NCBI GenBank assembly: GCA_017607445.1
Contig: JAEVHH010000002.1
Location: 3,587,501 to 3,651,500 of the forward strand
Direction of reading: 5' to 3'
Length of the DNA stretch: 64,000 bases
From: Histoplasma ohiense
Lineage: Eukaryota; Ascomycota; Eurotiomycetes; Onygenales; Ajellomycetaceae
The notes under the pieces are model-generated. The model was given only the letters and a program-made list of their open reading frames with translations, ran no database searches and was not told the origin of the DNA. The position numbers and the translations under genes are program-made. Positions 1 to 11,258 of this stretch are shown one piece after another; within the stretch, counting starts at the first letter, position 1, and each line of letters starts with the position of its first letter.

Positions 1-206
1 CCTTTCTGTCTTTTTGGCTAAAGTGAATAAATCGCCCTGATGGTTGGTATGTCTGATTTCCAGTTATTCTCCAGTTGCTGTCCTGTTCGCTTCCCTCACT
101 GTATATACATAGCTGGACGGAGGTTAGGTGTCACGTTCTAACGTCGTCCATGGAAGAGAGCTGTTTGGTGGGCACGCTATTGCGGAAGTGGTCCCAGCGA
201 GAAAGT

Positions 207-367
207 GGTGAACGACACGAACGAACAGTTTATACCCCCCCCCACCAAAATTTATGTGGGAGTTACCTTTTTTGTTTGGTGTATGTTTTTTGTTATCAAA
301 GTACCAGTACCCGGCTAACAAATCCTGGTGTGGGGAACAAACTGTTCGAGTTCGTTGGGTGTTCCGA
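207..367. repeat. Fold-back (MITE-like) inverted repeat
   Basis: The left arm (about 207-250) and the reverse complement of the right arm (about 325-367) align over roughly 40 bases with small gaps. Both carry GAACAGTTT followed by a C-rich run and an ACCA..ATTT stretch. The whole is about 160 bp, has no coding capacity and resembles a non-autonomous fold-back or MITE element. No convincing target-site duplication was found, so mobility is inferred from shape alone. Confidence 0.45.
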
Positions 368-400
368 GTTTGCTTGGAGATACGTTAACTATGTAGGTGA

Positions 401-490
401 GAACGGGCGAGAACAGGCGAGAACGGGTGAGGACGGGAGAGGACGGGTAAGGACGGGAGAGGACGGATGAGGACGGGAGAGGACGGGTGA
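401..490. repeat. 10-bp minisatellite, nine units
   Basis: Nine consecutive 10-base units in perfect register, of the form GRACRGRYRA (for example GAACGGGCGA, then GGACGGGAGA). Units differ by one to three substitutions and never by an indel. It lies just beyond the fold-back element and encodes nothing convincing. Confidence 0.85.
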
Positions 491-599
491 AGCAGCATGG
501 ATGAACCCTGGTACGCAAAAAGCAGCGAGGGGTGCTAGTCCCGATCGTACCTGGATGCGGAGGAACCGTTTGCCGGCGCGACGACAGATAACCTCCTTT

Positions 600-1935
600 G
601 ATAATCAAAATGTCGCAACAAAAGATATTCAAAGAATTCCGTTGCTCTCCTCTCAGGCAGCAAGGTCAAAGCCCTTCTAAAAAACCGAAGAAAATCTGCC
701 TTATCTTCCAGTTGAGTATCGAGGGCTTCCATTGTCCGGGAAATTGAGATGGGAGCAAGACACAAGCCAATTCCCTGGCATGGCCATCGTCGACGACTAG
801 AATAAGAATTGCTACATCGTGTGACAGCGAATAAACATACCTTGTTCATCCCAGAAGTCAGCTTTTTTCTCCAGATTTTTATTTAGGAACTCAAGGGGTG
901 GTAGTCCTGGCGAGGCAATACGCTGCGCAAGGTAAGCAGCATCATAAAGGTCACCATCTCCATCACGGGCTGTGAAGCGTCGATTTGAATGGAGAGAAGT
1001 TCCTATGCCTGCAATCAAGCTATCATCAGCAACAAATAAATTAGTCAAATATACCACGACACATGAGGGACTGGAAAACTCGCTGTCAGACCAACACTCC
1101 AAATATCAACTGGATAACTCCACCATACATAAAGCAATGTCTCAGGAGTACGGTATCCCAAGGCATTATATCATCACCATGAGGCCCCCTTGCCAATTTT
1201 AGCTTCACCAAAGTCGGACAACAGCATTGGGCCTCCCTTAGGCCTTCTCTAACGTGAGATATATATTGCGATACTGGCTTTCGAGGTACTGGAGATTCGA
1301 ATTCCTTTTGCTCTAGCTTTTGCATGAGATTGCTATCGTAGACGCCTAGGAGCAGGTTGCCCGGATGTATATCTATGACAGACACATCAGCAAAATAACA
1401 TATATCAAACGATAAAAAAACCCAAAAGGTAAAGACGTAATACCGGTATGGGCAACCTCTCCATGGATATGTAAGAAATCCAAGGCCTGAAGGAGCTCGA
1501 TAATAGTGGCTTTAACAAAATGTTTTTCAAACCCATCTGGCCGAAAATACCAACTTCACGTCACACAGGCTCATTTGTTCAATCTCAAGGACAAGAACGA
1601 TATGCTTGCCATCTGGGCCAACCGCTTCGAATGAGTCGAGCAATCTCCGTATATTACTTCGCCTTCGGTGCGAAGTATTTGCCATGCGGCAGGAAATACG
1701 ATGGTAAGATGAGAGTTCACGATGAATCAATGATGTATGACGGCTTCTGCATACGTTAGTGGGGAGCCATGGTACTCAGAACAGCGAGCCAACTAGTTGA
1801 CGAGGTACCAAGCCAAGTTTAGCTATTATTTGGTAGCAACGTGGAGAATTTCACTCAGGTGAACCGGGTAGAATCGATCAACTCGGTAGTCGGGGAGCTC
1901 CTCCTCCTCCACTGTTACCCTCTACAATCTCGAAA
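600..1935 (-). pseudogene. Relic of an SRPK-type serine/threonine protein kinase
   Basis: Reading the minus strand from about 1935 down to 600, kinase pieces occur in the correct order but in different frames. First is an EEELPDYRVDRFYPVHLSE leader typical of fungal SR-protein kinases. Then come an AKLG glycine-loop remnant with stops near 1830, an HRRRSN..LLDSF region, and ATIIELLQALDFLH with DIHPGNLLLG (the catalytic-loop region, after a probable intron near 1380-1445). After these come LLSDFGEAKIGKG (the DFG motif, near 1195-1235), a PETLL..WWSYPVDIWSVGL C-lobe piece, and DLYDAAYLAQRIASPGLPP with a C-terminal LEDKADFLRFFRRAL. At least two frameshifts, around 1185 and 1150, plus in-frame stops break it. 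A full-length enzyme cannot be made from this copy. Fungi often carry expanded families of such kinases in accessory regions. Confidence 0.65.
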
Positions 1936-3290
1936 CCGCTAATGGGAAACAATCGTGCTTTCTCTCGAGAGCCCGGCGTTGGTCTATCACCTAGAGATAA
2001 GGTGGAGAAAGATTTCAACAAGGAGCTGATAGCTGTCCATAACCTGGGGGTAAGTTCATTCCAACAGGTGCAAAGAAGTTTGATGTCTCGCCCAGATGTA
2101 AATAGCTGCGGAAGCCGCGGGCGGGACAACTGTATCCGGACTGGCATCATGGAGGTGGATTGCTCTCCTGAACATGCACATCGCACTCTCTGCAAACCCA
2201 GGCTCGCTCGCAAGAAAGTTTGCAGATGCCACCACACCACTCCCTTACAGCCTTGACGTTTCATGGAGCTGCTTGTCATTCCACCAAATAGCGAATCAAT
2301 GTGATCCAAAAGCCCATCCTCGCGTTCTCCCAGCAAAAACGTAAAAGCCATTGCAGTGTTGACATTCAATCCAATCTCGCAACGGCGCGGATCCTATATG
2401 TAATCAGGTTTGTCTGCCACTAATGCAGCATGGGGACCAGAGGAGGCACTGGCCAAAGAGTTGAGAATTGGGCGGGCAATACTCCCGTAGTGGCCCTGTC
2501 TGACATCAAAAATCAGCTTTACTTGGCTTCAGCTTAGCTACAAAGAAATTCGCAGCAATCTTACCTTCCTCACATACACCTCCATCGCAACCATCAACCA
2601 TGAAGTGTCCCAAGTGCAGCCACAATGATCCGACCTCCAAGGGAAATTGCGAATATCGAAGTGCCGAAATGACCAAAGCTATTGAAGCGGCCTAAATCTA
2701 ACTAAATACCAGGCTGAAGGAAGATGCCGACTTGAGCCTCTAGTATGCTTCCTTCCTATACTCAATAACATAAGCTGATCAACTTCGGCGATATATCCTG
2801 TACTCTCTCCGTCTTGAACGACGGGTAATCCTAATTGCTGGTCAAACGCATCGAACACGAGGACATTGGACGTGTCTTATATTCATTAGGACCTTTCTGT
2901 CACTCGGGTATCCGTTGCTTTTCTGCACTCACATGATATTGAAGCATATCAGCTTGCTCTTTGTCTCTGGCTTTATTCTGGTATATAAACACATCACTGT
3001 TGCTTCAGCATTTCCCAGCTCGCAGCCACCATGAAAACTTCGCCGCCACTTCCAAAAGACGTGATAAAAATTGACCATCACCGGCTCATTCCCCCACATA
3101 AGATATGAGATTTCTTGGTAGAGAAAGTTACATGTAAAACATGATAATGCAGCAAGGAGGTGATTGAGATGCTGAGAAGAATTCCCCAACAATCTCTAAG
3201 AGAGGAAGACTAAACACCTCATTAAAGAGTCTCGCTCCTATTTTCTTGATGAACTTCATTCATCACTTTTTCGTTATCTGAATCTCTGCT
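1936..3290. other. Low-information stretch with short coding-like remnants
   Basis: A minus-strand reading from about 2395 to 2240 (DPRRCEIGLNVNTAMAFTF, then LLGEREDGLLDHIDSLFGG) looks like former protein sequence, with a second frame continuing below it, but I cannot assign a family. On the plus strand 2600-2695 encodes a 31-residue peptide starting MKCPKCSHND with a CxxC pair, probably chance or a remnant. Nothing else is supported between here and the phosphotransferase relic. Confidence 0.3.
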
Positions 3291-3645
3291 GAGATAATAA
3301 TAATGCTGTCAGAATTCATACGCAACATTGCGATCAGACATATACTTCCGCAACAAAGGCTTCCACTCCCTGTCCTCCTCACTATCAGGGACCGAGGTAG
3401 AGTACTACATACTCCCATCATACTGGATAGTTAAGGAAATATCTCCCAGTCAATGATGTCAGTGACGGAACTGTCCTTGCCCACAATATTAACATTAGTG
3501 AGGTTGCCATGTGTAAAGATATAAGACATAGCGCCTACATCTTTAAGAATCAAATTTGAGCCCAATGATCAGATGCATTGATCGCCTGCTTCAAAGAACA
3601 TTCCGATGTAGCTTCAGAAGTTACAATGCTTTTGGGGTTCAGTAG
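3290..3645 (-). pseudogene. Relic of an APH-family (aminoglycoside/choline phosphotransferase fold) kinase
   Basis: The minus strand at about 3542-3431 encodes YIFTHGNLTNVNIVG..VTDIIDWEIFP. This corresponds to the Brenner motif (H-G-N/D-L...N) and the following I(I/V)DWE metal-binding motif of APH-type phosphotransferases. Immediately downstream, in another frame, YPV-stop-WEYV and then DSEEDREWKPLLRKYM match the usual tail after the catalytic motifs (YPEYWEYV in intact relatives). The frame is broken by stops at about 3431 and 3415, and the expected N-lobe upstream is not recognisable. Fungal APH proteins of this kind are numerous and of unknown substrate. The match rests on motif recall, not a search. 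Confidence 0.6.
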
Positions 3646-4045
3646 TCTAGTTACGCGCTGCGTAACTATTGTTCGAAGATTGTGTGATCATGTTCGACGG
3701 ATAAATTAGAAGGGGAATTGTCATGTATTCATAGTCTATCGGTGGGCTTCGATGCGTCTCGCCATCATATATGCAAGCCGGTCCCATCACTTCTCCAAAC
3801 GTTTCTAGGTTAAATATACCGATACTTAAGTTACTAAGTAGTAAATATTTTCTTGGAGCAAATATTAAAACGGCGAGATTTGCAGTTGTCCTGAGAGAGA
3901 GCAAATGGTGCAAACATTGACGATTTCGGATCTGGATTATATAAGCGTCAACGCCACTTGTCACTCCATCTTTGATCTCATCCAACCGAGGAATAATTTA
4001 TCTCAGTAAAACTCAGCCACTCCACTTCGAGCTAACCCAATCCAA
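3646..4045. other. Flank between the phosphotransferase relic and the inverted repeat
   Basis: A 112-residue open frame on the minus strand (3647-3985) shows no recognisable motif and is probably chance or kinase debris. CpG dinucleotides are still present here (for example at 4028), in contrast to the block that begins immediately to the right. Confidence 0.3.
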
Positions 4046-4082
4046 ACTACTGCCAAGTCCTGCTAACATCTGAGTCAATCAA
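4046..4082 (+). repeat. Left terminal inverted repeat
   Basis: Begins ACTACTGCCAAGTCCTGCTA and continues through a TCTGAGTCAATCAA end. Its reverse complement matches 17973-18009 at 33 of 37 bases. A shorter derivative of the inner part (ACTTCTGYTAACTTCTGA) recurs inside the element at about 4621 and 7361 in the same orientation. Confidence 0.7.
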
Positions 4083-4860
4083 CTGTCAAGAGGCTTACAC
4101 TAAATCTAAATGAAATATCCTCAGCAAACTCTTCACAGAGTGTCTGAGAAAAAATGATTTCAGTTTATTAACAACATGAGAATGATTTGCTTCAATCATA
4201 ATGTTTGAGATAGAATCACTGTACAATCTCACTTATAGATCATTTCTCTATCATCTTGAAGTGTTAATTTTTCAATTTTCTATTGATTGAACTAATTTTT
4301 ATTCAAAAATACATATATTGTGAGTATGAAGTATTGTGTTGAAAACTGCTACTCTGATTTTGAATATGGAAATGATTTGCTAATTTTTCAATCATGATTA
4401 TATCTAGTCACTCAACATCTTGATCTTGTCATCAAAACATATATTCAGTCATCAGTAGCTCTAGTCAAAGCACTGAGTGTATTTTTTGATGACTTCTGAC
4501 ATTTTTTGATGATATTCAACAACTTCTGACAATTTCTGACAACTTCACATAACTCTTGATCATCTCACACAGCACATCAACTTCTGACAATATCTGGGAT
4601 CTTTTGACAACTTCTGAGATCTTTTGACAACTTCTGAATCAATCACATAACATCTCTTTTTGACAGCTGAGTCAGACAACTCTGTTGAATATGATCAAAA
4701 GAGATTGAAGAAAATGCAAAAGTCAGCAACAATGATAGCTTCAAAAGCTATCATTAAAGCAAATACTTTTCATGAAAATTGAAGACATGTCACAAGTTGT
4801 TATGAGTTACACTGAATCTGAAAGTATTGATAAGCAACAGAATGTTATTGAGTATTGTCT
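4083..4860. other. Left subterminal region with degenerate CTTCTGACAA repeats
   Basis: Between 4480 and 4645 the words ACTTCTGACAA, ATTTCTGACAA, CTTTTGACAA and ACTTCTGAGA recur more than ten times at irregular spacing, ending in a copy of the inner terminal-repeat motif (4621-4644). No protein could be followed upstream of about 4860. Subterminal arrays of this kind are known binding sites for transposase in several DNA transposons. That role is inferred here. Confidence 0.4.
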
Positions 4861-7290
4861 TTGACAAATTCTTCAAAACTCACATTCAGATTCTAAGTGC
4901 ACTCTTCAGCCACATATAGAACAAGTCTGTATACTTCAGTGTATGATATATGAATATGATGATACTTTATTCATTGTCAGAATTAGCTATGGAAAGAGTC
5001 TTATTCTTCAATTCTATACAATTCTGACAGAGAAGATAATCATTCAACTGATTTCTCTAAATAAGCTTGATGATCAGCAGACAAGTGATATAGCTCAGTT
5101 TCTCTCTATCAATTCTTATCTGATCAGTGCCAGCAATCTTCAGAGAGAAGAGCATTTACTCAAATGTATTCAACAGTGTGAATATACACATATCTTACTC
5201 AGTTCAGAGCAAGCACTTTCCAAGCAGTTTCAGTGTATTCTTCAAGACTCTATTTTATAAGAAAAGATTGAGCTTGTAGCTATCAATGAGTGTCATCTTA
5301 TCACTCAGTGAAGTGGATTCTATAATCAGTTTACTAGACTGAAACATTTGAGATTGCTTTTGTGTGAGAATATTGTCTGATTTGACTGTTCTGCAACTCT
5401 CAGCAGTAAAGATGAAGATATTATTCTTCAAAATACTGGATTTCATTTTGTTGATGATAATTCACAGCAGATTCAGATTATTCAAACCTTCATTAACTAT
5501 TCTGATATTTTTATTGATGTACATTCAATTCCACATGGTAAATTAGCATTCTATGATATGCTATATTTCTTATTGAATGAGGCTGTTGATACAGATGGGA
5601 AGATCATACCTCAATCTATCTTAAAAACTATTGTTTTTATTAATAGTATTGTCAAAGTTCATCAAGCAGTGCAGTTTTTCTGATCAATGTTTCTTCAGCT
5701 TTGTCAGAATAACAGACAAAATACTGATGATATTGACATCTCTTTTATCAATAACATCATTCAGCTTTTTCACTCTTGAGTGTCTGAAGTGGACAAGAAT
5801 AATCACTTTAAGAAGTTCATGAAATCAACATTGAAAATATGAATCATGATGACAACAATCTCACTGAGTATGAATATAAATATTCCAGATGTCAAGTGTA
5901 CTGTTGTATGAGGATTTTCTATCAAGAGAGATGATATCATGAATGTTTGGCAACAATGTGGATGAGAGAATTATGAATCAGATTGAAAGAGTCATATTTT
6001 GATTTTTCTTCTCTACTGAGTATTTGATTCTGAAGATTATGAAAAGAAAGCTCTTCAATATTCTCAATCATCAGCAAAATAAAGATCTCAGCAAAGAACT
6101 CAATATCAGATCAGTCAGCTATCACAGTTCATAAACTTTGAGAACATATCTGATGCTGAAAGTATTACATCAAATATGACAAGTCAGAGTCAAAGTCAAT
6201 GTAGAACAACAACTGTAAAGATATAGACAGAGAGTGAAATGCAAAAACAAGTCAATCTCTCTACTGACTGAAAAACAATTATCAACAGCTCATGTCACTG
6301 AAAAGATCTTCTGACATATCTTGATGAGAATTGACTTTCATTTGACATGAATAAAATGAATACTTCTATGGAGAAATGCTGCAGCAGATGCAATTCAAGC
6401 TGCATATCTGCATTCAAACAGTCATCCACTACAAATACAATCAAGAGATCTTGAGTCAATAGTCACAGTGCTATTCTATTGTCAGTACTTAAGAACTGAT
6501 ATACACAACATGCAGAGAAACAGTATTATCATGATTGAGGTTTTTCAGTGTCAGCATCACAGTTTATGTCTACTCAGTGTCAGTGGCAGATAGCTGCTTT
6601 ATTTTACAAGAAGACATTCATCTTTGAATTCAATTGAAATGAATTGTGTGATGCTGTCAATCTTCTTTGAACTTGAAGCTATCAAGATGAATTTGATGAT
6701 CAGCTTCACAGCTTTCTGTTGAGTCAAATTGCAGTTGTAAACAATGTGTATGAAGCTGTTTGCATAGCAAGATATCAATGTCAGACAGTCAGAAACACAG
6801 AGAAAGCAGCAGAGATCACAGTATCTACTGAGATATCAGACAATAATTCAGTCAGTGAAAAGAGAGCAGCTCAGCAGCTCACAGCTGTATGATGTGTAAA
6901 AGACAATAATCTGACTTAAATAGCTACTCAATAAGCAGCAAAAAGAGCTCAGCAATTTAATGAGATTTTCACTGAGATCTCTACTGCTCTTTTGACTGCT
7001 GTTGCTGCTGCTGAAGTCTCTGCTATTCTAGTCACAACTATTGTCAGTGCTTTCACTACTCCACAGTCTACTTCTTCTTCAAGCTCACAGATTCACAAAT
7101 CTACAACTGCTCAAGTTCACACTTCATACAAGCAGTGAAGTAATAACAAGAGTATTGATATTCAAATCTCTCACAAATGAACATCACTTGATGAATGGAA
7201 TGCAAATGCAGAGATTGTATTCACAAAAATATCTCATTTTGATTATATTCAAACTCCTTCTCACAGAGGAAGAGACAACTTCTCTATAAA
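4860..7290 (+). pseudogene. Relic of a RecQ-like DExH DNA helicase
   Basis: A single plus-strand frame can be followed for more than 2 kb through in-frame stops. In order it shows a Q-motif-like PHIEQVCILQ, Walker A as SYGKSLILQFYTIL, LISLNKL, YTHILLSSEQAL, a DECH-like box as AINECHLITQ (Asp replaced by Asn), and FDCSATLS (motif III). The second RecA domain follows: KTIVFINSI, NIPDVK, and GFSIKRDDIMNVWQQCG with a stop where motif VI Arg is expected. A Ser/Thr- and Gln-rich tail follows (6.1-7.2 kb). I count about 17 TGA, three TAA and one TAG stop, and the TGAs repeatedly fall where Trp or Arg is expected. The architecture matches fungal RecQ-type helicases that occur in repeats and subtelomeres. 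The frame assignment is strong and the family placement moderate. Confidence 0.65.
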
Positions 7291-7660
7291 AAATGATAGT
7301 ATCAAATAGTTAGATATCTTCTATAATAGATTTTCTGTAAATTTCTTACAATTTCTGAGAACTTCTGCTAACTTCTGAATCAATTGTAAATCATCAAGCA
7401 ATAGAAGTGAATAGAAATGTACTTATCTAGATGTTATTAATCTGCTCAAGTGTTATTCACTCATATTATAAGTATAAATATGATCTTCATGCTTCTATTT
7501 CTTCATCTTTCTTTCAATCAGCATTTCTTACTATATGAACTGCTGTTGCACTTGCCCCTTCATTCATCATTCATTCTTGAATATAACAAAAGTAAGTTAT
7601 ATCTTGATCATAGATGATGTATGAACTCATCTTTGACTAAACAGTTTAGTCAATACAATC

Positions 7661-7897
7661 ATGTCTACTCACAAGCTTGAATTTGCTGTTCTCAAAGCTC
7701 ACTTTGATATACATTATACAATCAAGTCTGAGAAGGTCTGTGTGGGCTGTCTCTGTGTTGCTGAATATGAATTCTTTCATAAATGCATTGTTTTCAGTGT
7801 TAGAAAGTTGTGTGATAATTGCCATTTCTGTGGTATAAAGTGTTGTGCTGTATGTTCACTATATGCCACTCTGAGAGAAAGTTTAGATGCTAACTGA
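7661..7897 (+). CDS. Small Cys-rich protein inside the element (possible relic exon)
   Basis: A 78-residue open frame with a dense cysteine cluster: CVGCLC near residue 27, then LCDNCHFCGIKCCAVC near residues 50-65. The CxxCxxC.. spacing suggests a zinc-binding module, but I cannot name a family. A related-looking cluster (QCSDCLDFCFVC) occurs in the relic near 10000. It is preceded at 7361-7385 by a copy of the element's recurrent motif, and after its stop the same frame continues as coding-like sequence with TGA stops. The open part may therefore be a surviving piece of a longer gene. Confidence 0.35.
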   Translation: MSTHKLEFAVLKAHFDIHYTIKSEKVCVGCLCVAEYEFFHKCIVFSVRKLCDNCHFCGIKCCAVCSLYATLRESLDAN

Positions 7898-8230
7898 TAT
7901 CATTATAGATTCTCAAAGAGTTTCATTCCATTGTAGAATTTTATATCAAAAGATCATGCAAGATGATGTGTTGAAAGCAGAGAGATAATGATGACTATTA
8001 CAATATCATGAAGAAGTTAAAAAGTATGCTGAGGACAGTCAACAATTTGATCAGATTTTATAAGAGTGTTACACTGAAATCATTTGTTGAAGGAGGTTTC
8101 TGAGTCATTGTCAGTGTAGATGATGGAGTTGACTTGTGTAATGCAAGCTGTTTTTTTAATGAGAAGTTGTCAATGAGTTTTTCTTTGTACTCAATGAATC
8201 TCATTGATTGTAAGATTGATGAAGAGATTA

Positions 8231-8300
8231 TTGAGAAGTAGTTGTTGTTGTTGTTGTTGTTATTTTTATTGTTGCTTTTGCTTTTGTTTTTTTTTTTTTA
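8231..8300 (+). repeat. GTT microsatellite followed by a T-rich tract
   Basis: Seven GTT units (8237-8259), degenerating into TTTTGC repeats and a T run. Simple sequence within the decayed element, with no coding role seen. Confidence 0.6.
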
Positions 8301-8715
8301 ATATCTTTTTTTATTTTATTTAAATGATCAATTAGATATCATTCTTTCAGCAAATCTTGCTCTTGCTACTTGTTTGAATCTTGATGAGACAGATGGGAGA
8401 ATCTCTGTTTCTGAGACATACAGACAACAGAATCTCTGTGAACTTCTTCAAAATTCAGTAAAGTTCTGAATCAATGAAATCTTTGAGAAAAATAATGCTG
8501 TGAGACAATGGAATCTTCAAGAAAAATGACACTGTGAGATGATGGAATCTTTGAGGAAAATGGCACTGTGAGACAGTGGAATCATTTGTAAAGAGTAGTA
8601 ATCTTCATATTTATACATATTTTTGATCTTCTATTAACTTCACTGATCTTTTGTAAACTTCTGTGAATTTCTTTGAAGTTGTGTGAACTTCTGAGCCTAT
8701 CAAATTAGTCAATGA

Positions 8716-10110
8716 ATGAGAAGACAAATTCACTATATTAAAGAAGAAATGAATAACTCTATACTGATATCTTTGATTCTTTTCTTTCTTTCTTTCTCTT
8801 CTTCTTTTCTTTCTCTGAAATCAAAAATAATCAATATGGCGCCCCCCCCCTCTGCAACATTGGTGTGGATGCATCAACTCTGTTTTTCCATCAGTGAAAA
8901 TGATATTTTTACTGCTGCTGCAGCTATTCTGTGAGAACAACTTCACTCTGATGAAGTTTATCACCCTCTGTATGTCTATTCAGTATGAAAAGTATAATGA
9001 GAATGAAATGAAATACTAATATCAGCAATTAGCTCTTCTCTCTGTGTCTGTGTCTGCATTCATTCTCACCTCTTCACTCTCATTCTCATCTGTGAGAATG
9101 AGGGTGAGAAAGTGTCTGAGACTTCTCTCTCTTCTTTGAAGAATGAAGAGAATGAGCTGGACTTGTTCATGTAGACATGAAAAACTTTCTCTAAATGAGT
9201 GCAATATTGTGAGACAATAAGAAGCTAATATTGTTGTTGTATAGCAGTTCTTGTCTTCAGCTTTCATTCTCTTTCTTCAACTCCTTCTCTCCTCTGTTCT
9301 TTGCAGAGAAAGAAGTTTCATTGAAATCAATCAAATAAGCAATATGAATTTGAATGAGATATATGATAGAGAAAGAATCAATCACTGACATATTATATTA
9401 GCTTTCTCTCTCTGTCTCTGATGTCAATGACATTCCTCCCTCTGTCCTCTCAGCTGTCCCCTGTGTTGGGCCCTCACTCCCCCCCCACCACCAGCAATCC
9501 CCCCCTCATCAACAACATCATATGGTGCCCTCCTCTCCCTCAACACTCCATCCACCAGCCATGTCTGTTGGGAGCAGGCACAGCTGGCAAGCCAGTCAAG
9601 ACAGGGTTGAAATTGATTGATGAGCAAAAACTCATCAATCTATCAGTCTCAGAAATCAGAGAAATGATGATCAGTCTTTCATGAGAAGTTTCAGTGCTTC
9701 TCTTCTCAGAAGCAGAGAGTATGAAGTCATATTGATTGAATAATAAAGACAGAGCTGAGTGAGCAGCTGCTGAGAGAGAATAGATGTGCTGTCTATCAAG
9801 AGAACAGTGAGAAATGTTGAATGTACTTCAAGAAGAGAAGAGCTCAGATAGTCAAGCTCAGAGATTCTTATTCTCACTGTCAAGTTGCTGCACACAAAAA
9901 TAGATGTAGTATCTTCAAACACAAGCTCAAGAACTCTCACACATCTCCACTGTCACAGCCACATCAGTTGCTGCTGAAGAGGTCATCTTTTTCTCTGTCA
10001 GAAAGCAGTGCTCTGACTGTTTAGATTTCTGTTTTGTTTGTACTGCTCTGCTTCATGAAGAAAGTTTCAAGTAGAACTCTAATAAACAAGTAATCTGTAT
10101 AGATGAATGT
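8716..10110 (+). pseudogene. Decayed element-encoded protein with a Cys-rich C-terminus
   Basis: The plus strand reads as fragments in mostly one protein style: ENDIFTAAAAIL-stop-EQLHSDEVYHPLYVYSV near 8900-8985, a Pro-rich stretch with HSPPTTSNPPL (9470-9510), then GLKLIDEQKLINLSVSEIRE (9604-9660). A Cys-rich tail near 9985-10060 contains QCSDCLDFCFVC. Stops are mainly TGA, as in the helicase. The Pro/Gly-rich part with KLINLSVSEIRE followed by cysteines recalls accessory proteins in fungal repeat elements, but no family can be named. It lies on the same strand as the helicase, so it may be a second gene of the same transposon. Confidence 0.4.
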
Positions 10111-10499
10111 GTTAGAGATTCTATACAGACATTCTTTGCAAGTATCAGTTGTAAATGTAAATTAGTTGATATTGAGAAATGCTATCTCCAAAAAAAAATT
10201 TGTCAGATGTTAGTCATGTTGGTTTTGAACCTTGATATTTGATTGACTCACAAGTTGACAGAACAATGCAGAAGTTCAAATTACTAATATATTGATCAGC
10301 AAAAAGTTAACATACAGTTAACTAACTAAACTTAGTTATATCAAATAAAGCTGTAAAACTATATAACAATTCATTTATCTATTTTAATTATTTTCCTCCA
10401 AAATTGGTTCTGATATATCTAATGAATTATTTATAGTAGATAAAGATAGCATATTTTCAATGAAGATAGATTCTTACTCTCTATTATCATTGAATTCCT

Positions 10500-11258
10500 C
10501 AGAATAAGCCTCAATTTCAGCATTGATGATTATATCATCAAAATTCAAATTCATTGATACAGATTGCTGCTGAATTCATGCTTGATTAAAGTGCTCAATC
10601 TTCTTCTCCAAATTCTCCACTCCAATTGTAAGTATATCCAAGGAGTCAAACATATGTTTTTTTGGCAGTAAAAGCAAATCTTGAGATGAGGTGTAATCAT
10701 TCTTCAACAGACTTCTAGTCATAGAGAAAATCTCTAGCTTAGTGACAGCACTTGTATGTTCTTCAGTAAGTGGATGTTCAAAGATAGACTCTAAGATTCA
10801 CTGTAGCTGATGAACCCATGTGTTGAACAGACAGACTTGATCAAATATAAGATAGATATTCTTTGTTGAATTTTTGTAACATTTCATCTTCAGCTTGCAA
10901 CTATCATTAAGATGCTTCATGTCTAAATCAATTGCTTTGAAGAAGCCAGGTTTTCCAGATCAGTTGACAAAATCTGAGATCATAATCACTCAATGCAGAG
11001 AGAGGGATTTGACAGATTGAAGTATTCAGTAGTAGTGAAGCATCTCAGTGACATAATTATATTGATCAGCATCAAGAAAGAAGATAATCAGAGATGGAAT
11101 AGAGTACTCAAGAAATTCAATGTCACCATATTTAACAGTATAGCATATCTGAATGAATAACTCAAATTCTCAGAGAAGGCATTGCCATACATTGTACAGA
11201 ATTCAATATCTTGAATGAGTTGAGAGATTTGAAAGTCAGTTTCTGTTCAGGCATCAAG
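10500..11258 (-). pseudogene. C-terminal part of a DUF6589-like gene (left of the LINE)
   Basis: The minus frame starting at the LINE junction reads TETDFQISQLIQDIEFCTMY and continues with GKPGFFKAIDLDMKHLN, YLIFDQVCLFNTWV and a C-terminal TEEHTSAVTKLEIFSMTR stretch, broken by TGA stops near 10797 and 10574. It joins in register with the segment ending AFTLD on the other side of the LINE (see 15723-17765), giving AFTLDA-stop-TETDFQ. The TGA sits where I expect Trp. The resemblance to DUF6589 proteins is from remembered conserved phrases (GKPGxFKxxDLxxE, FTLDxWTE) and needs an HMM check. Confidence 0.5.
11246..11258 (+). repeat. LINE target-site duplication, left copy
   Basis: TTCAGGCATCAAG here matches TTCAGACATCAAG at 15710-15722 at 12 of 13 positions. 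The two copies bracket the LINE exactly: the simple-repeat tail starts at the next base, and the right copy abuts the tRNA-like head. Confidence 0.8.
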
